DNA of 64,000 nucleotides from Dipteris shenzhenensis (GCA_047967505.1 CM106539.1), one strand, 5' to 3'. Counted from the first letter of the stretch, positions 9,895 to 22,331 are shown. Made by a program: numbers and translations. Notes: generated from the letters alone by a model not told the origin.

Positions 9895-12556
9895 CATGTC
9901 AGCAGCACGACAATCTAACATGAGATTGGACTGGTTGTGGCCTGGTGAGCGAAGCTGCACGGCACATGGCACAAGACATCAACCTCCCCAAGAACGTGTG
10001 CCCACGTGCTGGCGGCTGCTGTCAGATTCTCTGGTCTGGCACGCATCATTAACGGTGGCCCTCCTCAGCTTGTGCACTGCGCAGTCCTCTGCTTGTCCGC
10101 ACTACTCCGCAGTCCTCAAGCAGCCCGTGGCAGTCTAGCAACTCGTCAACCGTGGCAAATTTAGCATGACTCCTACATTGGGCCGCACATGTTAATTGGC
10201 TGCCACGCAACCCCACATGTGCTCTCTGTCTTTGTCACGCTGCCCCCACCATGTGGCAATCCTAGAGACCTCCAAGCCTCTGAGCCTCCTGCAAATCTCG
10301 CTCCTCTTTCCAAACCTCCACATCGAAACCTCTCCTTAAGGAATAGTATAGAAGTATAGATAGATATAGATATACATACACATATAGATGATAGCTGTTG
10401 CCTCGTGAAGTAGGAGACCTTCACAAGTCCCCTTGCTGCAAGGGCACAAATTTAGCTCCCTGCTTGGCTTTGATCAAGAGCTTTGGTTGGCCACACCTGT
10501 GACTGACTACTAGGTGATGGAGAGGTTAATTGTTATCCCACTCAATAATGAAAATGACCATCTGACCAACTTCCTGAACGCAACAAAACCACCAACCCTC
10601 CCTCCTGCCCTGAACCACCTCAGAGTACAAATTTAAAAAGAACTTCAACCACACTGTAGCTAGAGACCACACTGTAGCTAGAGACCACAGAGATGATAAA
10701 AGATTTTAAGGTTTTGAGGGGTTCTTTTTTAAAGAAATGGAGTCAAAATTCTTGAAGAATTTTAGCTAGAGTTCTGTGAGGTGCATTTTATCCCCTGCCA
10801 AAGTAAGATACTGCCTAGTGTTAAATTTCCCGCTCACAGCCGTAAGCATATAGAATACCTTTCAGTAAGACACCATTCCAGTGGACACTGTAATCCACTT
10901 TCAAAAGCACAGATCCAACTAGCCTCTTCAATGCAGGTTTTCCCACTTATTCAAAGCTGTCTATATAATGAAAGGTGTGCATTTGTGCCTTAGACAATGA
11001 TGACTTTAAATGCTAGCGCAGTTTAACAGAGAGGCAGGAGGAAGAGAGGGAGAGAATTCGAAAGACTTCCATGTTTTGCAAGGGTCAAGAATAAATCTAT
11101 CCCACCAACGAACTTCCCTCCACATTTTGAATATTTGAAGAAACCAGAGTTAGCTTCGATATGGTACCCAACCCTGCATAACCTCCACAAAAACATCAGC
11201 TAACCACTTTTCAACTGAAGCACAGCTATAAATTCCTACCACCTGTTTGGATAAGAACGGACAGCATTAAGAACATCTCTTGTGACTTTTCCCTCCAAAA
11301 TTCAAAAATTCAGAGTGGCCATCCATGAGTATACACTAGTACTAACAATTATTCAAAAAGTATACTTTAAAGAAATTTAATTTCCAATGTCATACAGAAG
11401 AAACATCTTACAATGCATGACAGTGAGGCTTACCTCAGAATGTAAACCACAGAATTTCAATTATGAAGCAACAGCTGCAGCCAACAGGAAGCAAACAAGC
11501 CACAAACTATTCATAGCAATATGATTTTTCTCGCATATAGTGGATACAATAGCTTTGATGCAGGTTCCTTCAAAAGTATATGGTGACTTGCAGTACTACA
11601 TATCAAGTTGGCACTTGGGTGAAATAGCTTATTATTTCACCCAACAGCTGCCATCGAGTAAATCTCTCACCTGAATGTGCAGACCTTCCTTACTAAATTG
11701 CATCACTGAAAAGACATCCCAATCTTCTACTTTTGGACTCTTGACAAAAATGTAAGACATCCAAACTTTATAATAACCAAGCTCTATCCTTGGAGGAAAT
11801 AATAAAAAGGGGAATCAACAACTGCGTACTCTTACAAACTCAAAGACAGTATCAAGGCCTTGCTCTTAGCAGATGGCTGGGTTACAATTCTCTTATTGAT
11901 ACAAGAGACCCCATTGACAATATCCTCACTTTATTAATCCCTGAAGTTGCAGTTTGATACCAATACTAAACAAGATTGCAGGAATATAGCAATTTCAAGT
12001 AAAAGTGGAGCAGTACTGCCAAATTAAGTGATACTTTTGAAAGCCCTTCAGGCAAGTACAGCTTAAACTAGGCATAAAATATAGATCACAAAATGGATGC
12101 TAAAGGAAGCGACAAAGGCAATAAAGGCACAATGCTGAACAGCTGAAAAGCTGACAATAATTCAGATCTGAAAGATGCAAACCACCAAAGTAAAACCTGG
12201 CGCTGTGTATCGAAAAGTTCTGGCTATACTTGGGTTTAGATACTCAACAGCTACAAATGAAAGATGTTACTAGCCAAGCACAAAGCAAAAGGCATGGTCT
12301 GCATGCAGGGGTTAGACTTCACTATAGCAACCTACATCATTCTAAATGACAAAGCATCTAACCCCTCTTCACTCCAAATCAAAAAAACAGCTAATGATGT
12401 CCTTACTATTACATTTGTTACAAGCAAAGAATGGATGTAACAGAGATTTGTAAGACATAAGGCAGCATAGGGGAAGCCTTCACGAGGCCTTCCTCAGAAG
12501 CACCTGCCAATTAGAGAAAGTAAAAACAAGCAGGTGCCTGTGCCAACGGAGAAGCA
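9893..12556. other. Unassigned DNA; distal part is 3' flank of the ANP32-like gene
   Basis: There is no supported coding region. 10648-10683 holds two 18-bp tandem copies (ACCACACTGTAGCTAGAG). The part next to 12556 must include the 3' UTR of the minus-strand gene that stops at 12557, but I cannot place its poly(A) site from sequence alone. 10700-12540 has few simple repeats and no transposon motifs, so it may be low-copy DNA. Confidence 0.5.
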
Positions 12557-14012
12557 TCAATGCTTAGGAGGCCTTTCATCCTTCTTCTCATCATCAACAT
12601 CCTGATCTTTGCTCCTCTTTCTTTTTAACGAGGCTGCAGCAGCTGGTTGATTATCATCCTCTTCATCATCGATGTCATCCTCCTCGTCATCTTCGTCATC
12701 ACCAGGCTCAAAATCACTAGCTCCCTCCTCATCTTCTGCTTGGGCTATCGGCTGTACAAGGTATTCCGTTCCATAATCCTCCTGTGACAAGCAAGCAAAT
12801 CGCTTGAGTGAGACGAAGAGTAGCACACAACAAAACCAGTGCAGTAAATCGTTCAACCAGCCACAAAAACCACCTTTGGACACAGAATATCAGACACAAA
12901 AACAGGAAATCGAACTAAGCGAGGCATCAGAGAATGTAGAACTATAGACAAGTAGTCACCTCTTCATCCTCATCGTCCTCTCCATCATCATTTTCAACGC
13001 CTTCATCAGCGTCTTCTTCCTCGTCTCCTAATTCACCGTTCTCATCCTCTCCGTCGTCTTGGGCATCAATCTCCCCTTCGACATCAACTAAGGGTCCGCT
13101 AGCTTGCTCAGTCCCCTCTTCTTCGTCCTCTTCGTCGTCCTCATCCTCCTCCCCTTCTCCTTCCTCGTCGTCTCCCGCTTCCTCCTCTTCACTTTCTTCG
13201 ATATCCTGCACTTCGACGTTGTCTCCTTCGTCGTCGTCGTCGACTTCTTCCTCCTCTGAACCGCTGTCTTCGTTGCTTTGAGCTATGTTATTGGCCGTCC
13301 CAAGATAGCGGAGATTTTCGTCATCTTCTTCATCTAGTTCGTCGCTCTCCTCACCATCCTCTTCTTTTTCATCATCTTCTTCAGCTTCGTCTTCATCCTC
13401 AGGCGCATGTGAGGTGAAAACCCTACCGAGCGACTTTCCCAGATCTTCGTCTTCCCCGTCCACTTCGAGGCCGTCTGCGAGTTCGTCTTCGACGTCGTCC
13501 TCCTCGTCCTCTTCCTCTTCATCAGATTCCGGCCTCTCGTTATTCTCAGCATCTACCTTATCAAGATACTGCAGAGACTTGATCAGCGAGAAGACCTTAG
13601 CCCTGTAATCCGGTACACGAGTCACCGGGCACTCGTACAAATCCAAAGAGACTAGATTGAGCAACGCGAGAGGGGAAAGATCTTCGAGCAGCTGGATTTT
13701 GTTATTGGAGAGATCCAAGTCACGGAGGGAGAGCAAGCCGGCCTCGACGAGGAATTCAAGCCCACCAGAGATGCGATTGTCGCTGAGGATGAGGCGCTCG
13801 AGGTGGGGGAGCGAAGGGAACTCGGCGAGCGAAGCGAGGCCGACGTTAGCGATGGAGAGGATACGCAACTGGGAGAACTGCTCGAGGAGGGAGGCGGAGG
13901 GCAAGCGACCCTGGGAGCATTTGAGGGCACCGTCGAGGGTGAGGGAGCGAACGGAGGGGGGGTCTTGGCCAGCGCGAGCGGCTTCGACAGCGCGCTCCCA
14001 GGCCTCATCCAT
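12557..14012 (-). CDS. ANP32-like leucine-rich-repeat acidic nuclear protein (2 exons)
   Basis: Exons are 14012-12960 and 12781-12557, joined across a 178-bp intron (donor GAG|GTGACT; acceptor TTGTCACAG|GAG). Phase is 0 on both sides, giving 425 residues. Residues about 20-160 form leucine-rich repeats ('LRILSIANVGLASL', 'LERLILSDNRISGGLEFL', 'LRDLDLSNNKIQLLEDL', 'LVSLDLYECPVTRV') and an LRR cap ('KVFSLIKSLQYLDKVDAENNE'). A Glu/Asp tract follows to about residue 395, then a basic tail 'SLKRKRSK' as a likely nuclear signal. This is the ANP32 layout; family members act in histone chaperoning, phosphatase inhibition and mRNA export. Order and length fit the plant ANP32-related protein. The start MDEAWERAVEAAR matches the family's N-terminus. 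No defects are seen. Confidence 0.93.
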
Positions 14013-14300
14013 AGCCAGGGGAAGGAGAAGAAGAAGGGGAAGGAGAAGGGGTTCAAGGAGCTTGAGCCATAGTCAGGGAGAAGGCTCTGATAAACCCTAA
14101 ATCGCCATAGCCAGAGAGCTTGCAAAGCTCGCAGAAACCCTAAATCGCCATAGCCACAGAGCTTCATCAACCGACGATTGGACTTAACGGCGCCGTCTCC
14201 CTGCCGTTATTTTTCACGGCCCCCTAACGGCGTCTCCCCCTCCTATATATATATAAAGGCTCACGCTGCTTCGGTCCACCGGCTTTCGCCCGTTACCCCG
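14013..14300 (-). promoter_or_regulatory. GC-rich promoter and 5' leader of the ANP32-like gene
   Basis: A TATA-like run TATATATATATAA lies at 14244-14256, about 235 bp upstream of the start codon and readable from either strand. A 30-bp segment is duplicated at 14092-14121 and 14135-14164 (43-bp period). On the plus strand each copy carries AAACCCTAA, the telo-box motif known from plant promoters of growth and translation genes; a third, AAACCCTAG, is near 14335. On the minus strand each copy contains ATGGCGATTTAG, a three-codon upstream ORF. Which of these are transcribed depends on the start site, which I infer but cannot prove. Confidence 0.55.
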
Positions 14301-14520
14301 TTACGCCGACCTCCTGTCGCCGGTCACCGCCTCTAAACCCTAGAATTCTCCCCGCCGCCCGATCCCCCGGATCGATGACATGGACCGCTGTGATTTTTCC
14401 CTCCCGTCGCCTTTTACTTTTTTTTTTGCTCCGCCAACGCCCTCTTCTTTTTACCGCGTGTTTTTTGAACTTCACATTTTGATTCGATTCGAACTTCCCT
14501 TTGTTTTACATTAAGCTCGT
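14285..14520 (+). other. Possible divergent first exon on the plus strand
   Basis: Downstream of the plus-strand reading of the TATA run (TATATAAAGG) the sequence is CpG-rich with 'CCTCTAAACCCTAGAATTCTCC', which looks like a plant 5' UTR. ATG codons at 14375 and 14380 open only about 33 and 44 codons. No continuing exon is recognisable downstream. This could be a divergent transcript, a lost partner gene, or simply the CpG island of the ANP32-like gene. Confidence 0.3.
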
Positions 14521-17500
14521 TTCACACTAGGGCGGACGAGTGCTTCTGTGGGTGGCGGGACTTTGAAGATGTGCATGCCCATCCTCTCTGTTTATTTTCG
14601 TCCAGTATCAAATCATCGCCCAAGGTTGCGACAGGTTGAGGGATGCAGGTCATATTGATACATTCCACATTTTTGAGCCTGTTGATGTGCAACGTCCTCT
14701 TGTGTGTGAAAGACAGCAACGCCCAAATGCCATTTCTTGCTGAAGCATCCACCTGTTTGTGAATGCTCCCTTAGATGGAAGGCCGACAAACAATGTCCAA
14801 GTACATACCATGGCAAATCCATCACCGAGGAAGTCCCAAAGCAAGGATGTGACTTCTCAGTCAGCTTGCAACCAGCATCCCCTAACAAAGCATGGACAAG
14901 CAAGATTGCCCACCCACGTCTAGCCCCTAGCCCAAATACCTTCAATGCAACATGCGTGGACAAAGGTTATCCGTAAACACCCTACTATCATGAATATCAT
15001 GAGATGGCAGATTATAAAGGGATGCTACTATCATCTATCTCAAAGAGTGGTGGCTCTCACAGTTCTCCCTCAGCTTTGCTTCTATTGATTTATAAACCAA
15101 AAGCAATTTCTATGTGGGTACCTGGACAACCAAGTGCAAATTTTCTTGGAGAATGCTTATCCATGCTTTTGTGGGAATGAGCTTTCACATCTCAAGGCCA
15201 AGTACCAGTGTAACCTTGATTCGCTTAGTGTGAGTCAAGCAAAATAAAAACTTTGTAAGAAGGTCGAGAACCCAAAAAAGAGGGCGTGAGAACCTTTGCT
15301 ACCTTGCTTCCATTAGCTTAAAGCTACCTCATTCTTCAATCAAAGGTCATAATGTGTATGCCTATCCAAAGCCTGGAAACATTTGTCTTGTTAGGATACT
15401 CAATCGCTTGTTTAGTGTGTAGCACCTATGGGGGAAGGCATATCATCTGAAAAAAGGAAAAAAATCAAAGAAGACTCCTTTCCAAAACATATTAAGCTTC
15501 ATATTCTCGTAATCAACCACCAAATAAAGAAAGGCCATGGATTGTTTTTGTATAGTCACAAGAAGCAATCACTTCATAGTAGACCTTAAGGCACGTATGT
15601 GAAGTCTACAGTGGGTTAAGGCCCACTTCCCTTTGGTCACTCTCCTTCCTTTGGGCTCAACTCAACACGTCATTCTACTCAAAAAAAGCTTCCCATCTTT
15701 GGTGAGATATTTGGAAGACTAGTCCCACTAAGGCAAAATCATCATGCTCACCACACCAACTCATGTCTTTAAAGTCTACTCAAGAATATTCACTACCATT
15801 TCAAATTACATGAAAAGACACCAACTATTACACTATGGAGCCGATAGCATGAATGCTAGTGTGCACTTCCTCATGATGTATAAGCATCGAGAATGATCTA
15901 AGAGGCAATCCATTAGAGAGAGAGAGAGAGAGAGTAATAGAAAAAATTACTAACCAGCTTGCAAAAAACCTTGCTAAAGTGAGTTGCCAATCCTTGCCAA
16001 ATTGAACTGCCTCCCCTAAAGGACTACCTTCTATTGGGGTAAAGTTGGGGTAAAGTTAATGGTAATGTCTATTGAGCATTGGATAGTATTAAAAACATAT
16101 TGTGGAGGATCGAGCCATAAAAGCTCTAAGGACATCCAAACTAACTCAAAACAATACCTATAGCATCTTATATCATATTTTAAATATGTGTAGGAAATCA
16201 CGCAGCATGCAAAGTTTACGATATCTGTGCCTACCAATAACCAATGCTTATTTGGATTTTGTATTGTTTCATTTGTCCCAAGATATTAGATAAGCATCTC
16301 TAGATCTGCAGAAGCTTTCACCATGTTTTAATGCATTAGAAAAACCTCAATTATGTTTGGGACTTGGGGAAACTCCACTATATCATATATTTTCCACTAA
16401 TAGCTTAGTCAAGAACTAATAACATGGAGCTTACATTTCTAGCACAAGAAAAGACTCTACTATTAATGCCATATTTAAACAAGAGTTTGCCTTCTTTTGA
16501 TTTTAATTTGTTTTTTTTCTTTTTTGCACCCTTTGAATTTGAATGCATGCTATACACACGTATAATAAACCAAAAACATATGTATAAAATAATCAACTTC
16601 AACTTTAATGTGCAACTCCCATGCAAATGTTCAATTATTATGTTCAATTATTATATGAAGATAGCATATAATACTTACTGCATTTATTATCAAGGTATGG
16701 ATTTCCAGAACTTCTTTTCTCGAGGCTACTAGTTTCTTAATCTTTTGGAATCAACAACTACTCTTTCCATGATAGAAATTGGGTTCATAGTTTGATGTCT
16801 TTCTTTATTGCTTTCTGTAACCCTAGGATAGATCTCATCAGGATGGCTTATGTGACAATACTTTTTGTTCTTCCCGCATGAGTAGGACATCTTACTTTTA
16901 TTCTAAAGAAGGTTCTCAAATACCTACGTTTTCCTCATGTGACACTGATATAGCACTATTCTCCATGTAAATACTAAAAATTGCGTAAAAATGACATTAA
17001 AGATATATACATATTTGGTAATACTATATTGTGCTACCAACCAAAATGCCAACTCGAGACCCATGATGGAATTTCTACAATGTAGCAATAATCACTACAT
17101 CTACTAAACATGAAATTGATATAATTGTAAATTATTGTATACATTCTAGAAAAATGGAATAAAAAATTATTGTCAAGAGAAACTTTATTGTTGTGACATT
17201 CATCGAGCAACAAACCTTACATTACCTCTATATTTTTCATCACTCTACTTCTCATTTTGATATATTTCTTACCTTGCATGTATAAGGATATATATTTGTA
17301 GAGCTTGTACTCAATGTACCTCCTTACATTCTTGGTCCATTCACTATCAAAATTGAAAGAACCAATTTAAGCATCTTGTTTTCTATCGAATATCAACGAG
17401 GCTTTTCAACTCAAAGAAAACTTATCAACTCAATGTAAATTTATTATTTCTTCACTTAGATGCTAGGTATAGAGTCTTTTGAGATTTGGGATTTTTTCAA

Positions 17501-17567
17501 CCATGAATTATGTTTTTGCACTCCATTGTTTTGGATCCTTGTAATAAATAAGAGAGAAATGAAGACC

Positions 17568-17571
<4 letters not shown>
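14521..17571. other. Unassigned intergenic DNA
   Basis: I find no reliable gene or transposon domain. A short GA repeat is at 15915-15934. 16750-16930 read on the minus strand gives 'SCGKNKKYCHISHP', faintly like a copia gag knuckle, but too weak to call. Confidence 0.55.
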
Positions 17572-17628
<57 letters not shown>

Positions 17629-17649
17629 CATAGAACCCCCTCGCCACAT

Positions 17650-17713
<64 letters not shown>

Positions 17714-17751
17714 CCTCATAGCCCCTCCACCAACCCCCCCGCCGCCTCATG

Positions 17752-17820
<69 letters not shown>
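17572..17820. repeat. Clustered CT and CA microsatellites
   Basis: (CT)n at about 17573-17619, 17650-17710 and 17752-17786, then (CA)n at 17787-17820. C-rich linkers ('CCTCATAGCCCCTCC') separate the blocks and are related to each other, suggesting expansion of a larger CT-plus-linker unit. Confidence 0.93.
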
Positions 17821-17823
<3 letters not shown>

Positions 17824-18239
17824 CATCAATGCTAGCCCCTCCCTCCATCCCTGCCAGCTCCTCTAAGCCCCCTTAGGCTACCCTCCTACCTCTGCGTGTT
17901 GCCTCTAGCCCCTGTGTAGACCTGTAGAGCAAGCCACCCTGTTATGGTGACTACACTTCACCCGCGAGCGCTGCCTTCTAGCCCCCGCATGGGCTGCTAG
18001 CAGGCCACCCTATTGTTGTGCTACTACAATGGGTTATTGGGCATTCAGGAGACTCTCACCAACACTTGCTCCATCTGTGCCACCCTTGCTACCTACCGTA
18101 CCTCTCCCCACCACCAGCTGCGCCATTTGCGCAAGCTACAAGGGCACCTAGGCCCCCCATACCTAGCCTAACATCCCGAGTGGGATGGATTAGGCTTCTG
18201 TAGGCCCAACCTCAGCTCAAGAGGCTATTTCTAGCCTCT

Positions 18240-19620
18240 ATACCTCGACTCCAGCACCCTATCTCTATTCAAACAAGCTCCAGGCCTACAAAGAATCAAG
18301 AAAATGTAGAAGAAGTGATCCCAACAGCAAATGCAATGCTGAAAAGACAAAGAAGGACAAGGGAAGAGTTACCAACATGCTTGAGCTTCATTTGGGATGG
18401 TAAATATGTGAGTCCTGAATCTCTTCATTTTTGCTCTTTTGTAGTTCTGCAACAACCAGTCAGCACTGATCAAGAAAGGGATCAAGGAACAATTGGCAGC
18501 CGATAGGACCAGAAAACAAGAGGCGAAAACGAGCACAAATATAGTGTCATTTGGACCAAAGCGAAGAAAATAGAAGACACAAGAATATCAAAGGACGCAT
18601 ATCAATAATTAAGGAGGTGTGTAAATTTTAGGATGCTGAGCTTGAATGCATACAAAAGTAATGAGGGGAAAGCAGGAATGAAGAGCTCTCCAAAATATGT
18701 GCTCAATTACAAGATGACATGAAGAAATGGCAAGGGGAAATGCAAACGAAATGGGCAAAAGAGGTAAGTCGAATACTAAATGAGAAAATCAGCTCTCTGC
18801 CTCCCAAATTGAGATGATAGAAGTCCAAGTTGCCACTCTCATATATGAGAATGAGAAGTTGAAGGCAGGTACACTTTGGGAGGGAGCTTCAGCCACCTAT
18901 CCAAGAAGAACTCAACTTATCAAAGGGCTACTGAAGTAGTTCGAGGACATAAAGGGGACCTCAGAAGAGGGATGTAAGCTCATTGATGAGCTAAAATCTG
19001 AAAATGATCAGCTCAAGAAGGAAATGGCAGCCTTACAATCCACTATGCAGGGGAAACATGCTGAGTTTGCACAACAAATCACAAAGGAGAAGGCAAATAT
19101 GCTTGCATGGAAGGATGTACTGAAGAAAGGCACAACTGCATCCAAAAAAGAGCTCATATCTGAAACTTTGGAGGAAGAAAAGAGGCGTAATAGCAAGGCT
19201 ATGAATGTACTAGTAAGAGGCCTAATAGTAGGTAATACCCCCATGTCAAATGACAATGCTTTATTTGAAAATATGGGCATTAACCTCACCTATGAATCAC
19301 CTTAGGGAGTGGGTAAGTCATATGCACTGACAAGGCTCATGGTAATTAAATTGTGGATAGCAAATGATAGATCCACCCTCATCGACATGAGGACCACATT
19401 AAAGGGCACCAAAATCTATTTGGATGATGATCTCACACTCCTACATCAACAACACAAGAGGGGGATGGTGTGAGTTATGGCATGAAGGCGAGAAGGGAAA
19501 TGGGCAGCCTCCAAAAACAGGAAGGTGTTTATCCGAGAGAGGGCAGAAAGACAAGAAGGTGTTTATCCGAGAGAGGGCAGGAAGAACGTGCAATGAACAA
19601 CACATGACGATGTCAGACCC
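18240..19620 (+). pseudogene. LINE ORF1 remnant (coiled-coil RNA-binding type)
   Basis: Readable pieces include 'QENVEEVIPTANAMLKRQRRTREE' near 18300 and a heptad-like stretch 'MIEVQVATLIYENEKLKAG' near 18815. A longer piece, 'KLIDELKSENDQLKKEMAALQ' through 'EEEKRRNSKAMNVLVRGL', covers 18970-19230. 'GRKVFIRERA' and 'NEQHMTMSDP' close it near 19610. Non-LTR ORF1 proteins trimerise by such coiled coils and bind element RNA. A 34-bp duplication (19521-19546 and 19555-19580) repeats the 'KVFIRERA' coding segment out of frame. Confidence 0.65.
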
Positions 19621-19643
19621 ATGAGATAAGAGCACACAATAAA

Positions 19644-22240
19644 ATGAAGATAGCAGTGTGGAATTGCAATTGCACCCTCTGGTTCGACCTTGGGGGCTTC
19701 TCATAGACACGCTGAAAGAGAACTAATCTTCTACATTGAGACACACGAGAGCCCTGAGACACACAAGAGCCCTGAGACAGGGTGCCTACAGTGGACAGTT
19801 TATGCTTGGAGTCAGCCCACAAGAGGGAATTGAGAGAGCGAAGTACGAGGCTCCCTTGCGTGGCTGAAAATCACATCTGAGGCCACTCATATCTGTGGTT
19901 CGGAGAGAGGATCATGCACGACACATGTGGATACAAATTTAGCTTTCAAATGCTCGACCTATCTTCATTGCAGTGTGCTACTTCCCTCCAGACATGTCAT
20001 CCTATGCACAAGAGGTCACTACTACAAATGGACACAGCCCATATGAGACGATCCATGATGACCTCATGGAGCTATCCAGACTGGGAGACATCCTCCTACT
20101 AGGGGACTTCAATGCACGGATAGGAAATAGGCAGGTGGGCCCGCTTGACTTCATAGATGACAAAGATCCACACATAGTCCTAGAGCTAGATGTAGCTGAG
20201 CTTGGGATACTTAGGCACTCTGCAGATGCCCCATAGTAACAAGATATGGACGACACCTGCTTGAGCTAGGAGCTACCTTCTCACGGATACACGAATTTGC
20301 CACCATTACCCCCCCCACTCGGGGTTGACCACTCATACTTGGAATTTCATATCTCTGCCACCATGCCAGCCACCACAGGGAGAGCGCCTCCCAAGCTTGC
20401 ATCGACTTTGACCGTGCCCTTGACCTAGTGTACTTGAGTCACCTAGCTAGGGAGATCCCAGACCTACTTGGAGATGATATAAACCTCACCAGTGCCTCTA
20501 ACACCTTTGTCTCAATGCTACAAGATGGCGCTACTAGATCCTTTCCCACAACCCAATCCATGGGGATCCGAGATGGGAACATGCCTCAAAACCCTTGGAT
20601 TGATGATGACGAGGTGAGAACCTAACTCACACAGGAGAGGGCTTCGAGTCACCTGAAGCTCATAGGATCTTCCAGTGATTGACACATTGTAAGAGGTGTG
20701 CTTCCCTCACACATAGTATAGATGAGATTGTCAAATCTTTCCAAGGAGGAGACCCGACCACTGGGTGGGGGTTTCTATTAGAAGGGAAGCCACCTATTCC
20801 CATCATTGACCCACATATATGTCACATATACATGTTCCCTCTATGATGCCCAGATGCAGACACCGCTGGATATGTCCTCAATGCCCAAGCCCACCACCTG
20901 TCACCTGTTCACCACACAGGCTGCACTTCAATCAGAGAGTGCAAGACCATGAGGGCCTATAGGCTGAGCACTTTGCATAAGTCCTAGCTCTAGTCCTAGC
21001 ACAGATGTTCCATCGGACTGTGTCATGACTTCCCACCTGCTTGGAGCACCACCCCTAGTGTGTTGATACACAAAGCCGGGGACCCTATGGAGACTGGGAA
21101 CTATCGTACCCTTCTGATTATCCATACACTGGCCAAGATTTATTGATCTATTTTAGAGAAGGATCTCAGTAGTCATACAAAGGCTCGAGGGTAGCGGGCA
21201 CTAGGACAGGCAGGATTCTGGAGACAACATTCTACCATAAATCACATCTTCCCTCTGAGGGCTATCACTAGAACTAGAAGCTCTATGCATGCTTTGTAGA
21301 CTTCTGAAAGGCTTTTGACACTATCCCACGATCCCACATGATCAAGAGACTATGAGGGATGCAGATCCTAGAGACACACTATCCCACGATCCCACATGAT
21401 CAAGAGACTACGGGGGACAAAGATCCCATAGACACTGATATGAGAAGTGATGAGCCTATATGAGTCAGTCAGAAGCAGAGTTCATGCCCCAGGTGATCCA
21501 TCAGATTGGGTCGAGAGTACGATCGAAGTGAAGCCGGCAGGCTTTTTGGGCTTTACATTGATGAGATCACTTCCTTCATAGTCCGCCGTCGAAGGATCAC
21601 CATTGGCTGATCTTGTGATATAGATACTACTATACGTTGATAAAATAGTCCTTATCTCATCCTCAGCGGAGGGGCTATAGAGACATCTAGAGGCCCTAGA
21701 GGTGTTTTGCAGAGAGAGAGACCTGTCAATCAGCCTTGGGAAGACCAAGGTTATGGTCTTCAACACCTCACTCACAATGCTTCATTGACTCAGTTTCGCC
21801 TATCATAATGAGCCCATGGAGATAGTGCAATCCAGCACATATTTGGGAGCAGTCTTCACAGGTTCCCATTTCACTATGACACATGCAGCCCATGCATGAC
21901 TTAGAGAGGGGCGGGGTGCTTCGACAATATTGGAGAGACAATGCTTCCAGGCACACTTTCAAGATCCACCGGCGAAGTGCTGGCTCTTTGATATGCTAGT
22001 GCGACCGACTACCATGTATGTAACACCCTTTTGGAGACTTAGTCGGCTATAAATGACCATGGGATCTAGGATGGTTCGGAGCAAGCCCTCAATCCCTCAT
22101 GACATAGTCCAGGCAGAGTTCGCCATGACACCACTACAGATTGAATCCATCTTCCATACAATGACATTCATTCATAGAGTTTGGGACCTACGCACTGGAG
22201 ACTATCAAGGCTGGCCCTGGAGTCATCCAAAAGATTAGTT
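19644..22240 (+). pseudogene. LINE ORF2 remnant: endonuclease plus reverse transcriptase
   Basis: It starts with 'MKIAVWNCNC' at 19644, the usual start of the endonuclease fold. 'LGDILLLGDFNARIGNRQVG' (about 20080-20145) is the catalytic GDFN block. A linker follows, then RT: 'KAGDPMETGNYRT' near 21070, 'RALGQAGFWRQHSTINHIF' near 21195, 'FVDF.KAFDTIPRSHMIKRL' near 21290. 'FGLYIDEITSF' lies near 21545 and 'MVFNTSLTMLH' near 21750. The C-terminal part reads 'RMVRSKPSIPHDIVQAEFAM' near 22065. The catalytic YADD box is destroyed by frameshift around 21620. Many stops. Confidence 0.8.
21318..21433 (+). repeat. 58-bp tandem duplication inside the LINE RT
   Basis: ACACTATCCCACGATCCCACATGATCAAGAGACTA occurs at 21318 and 21376. 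It duplicates the codons for the 'DTIPRSHMIKRL' segment of the reverse transcriptase, so it arose after the element inserted. Confidence 0.85.
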
Positions 22241-22259
22241 GAGAGCAAGGTGGACACAT

Positions 22260-22261
<2 letters not shown>

Positions 22262-22329
<68 letters not shown>
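22262..22329. repeat. CT then CA microsatellite
   Basis: (CT)n at 22262-22305 runs directly into (CA)n at 22306-22329, just past the LINE 3' region. Confidence 0.95.

Positions 22330-22331
<2 letters not shown>

Larger units (their letters stand above)
18110..22250 (+). mobile_element. Non-LTR (LINE) retrotransposon, nearly full length, decayed
   Basis: ORF1-like coiled-coil protein, an apurinic-type endonuclease and a reverse transcriptase appear in the right order on one strand over about 4 kb. The RT keeps 'GDPMETGNYRTLLIIHTLAKIY', 'ALGQAGFW', 'STINHIF' and 'ERDLSINLGKTKVMVFN' style segments. They point to the class of LINEs seen in algae, bryophytes and other non-seed plants, though I cannot assign a clade without a tree. 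Many stops, frameshifts and three small tandem duplications show it is dead. The 5' end is uncertain (18.1-18.3 kb). The 3' end may be the CT/CA microsatellite at 22262. Confidence 0.8.

Noticed and set aside
13652-14170. 172-residue minus-strand frame overlapping the ANP32-like gene, and 147- and 89-residue plus-strand frames
   Set aside because: They are out-of-frame shadows of the GC-rich ANP32-like exon; only the 14012-12960 frame has recognisable LRRs. The frame from 14167 may act as an overlapping upstream ORF but is not a gene.
16730-16930. Minus-strand 'CGKNKKYCHISHP' resembling a copia zinc knuckle
   Set aside because: Only one short cluster, with no gag domain next to it; could be chance.
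17456-17866. Long frames on both strands made of Arg-Glu, Ser-Leu or Val-Cys repeats (also at 6435-6773, 6978-7200, 9766-9918, 22181-22424)
   Set aside because: They are translations of GA/CT and CA/TG microsatellites, which lack stops in most frames.
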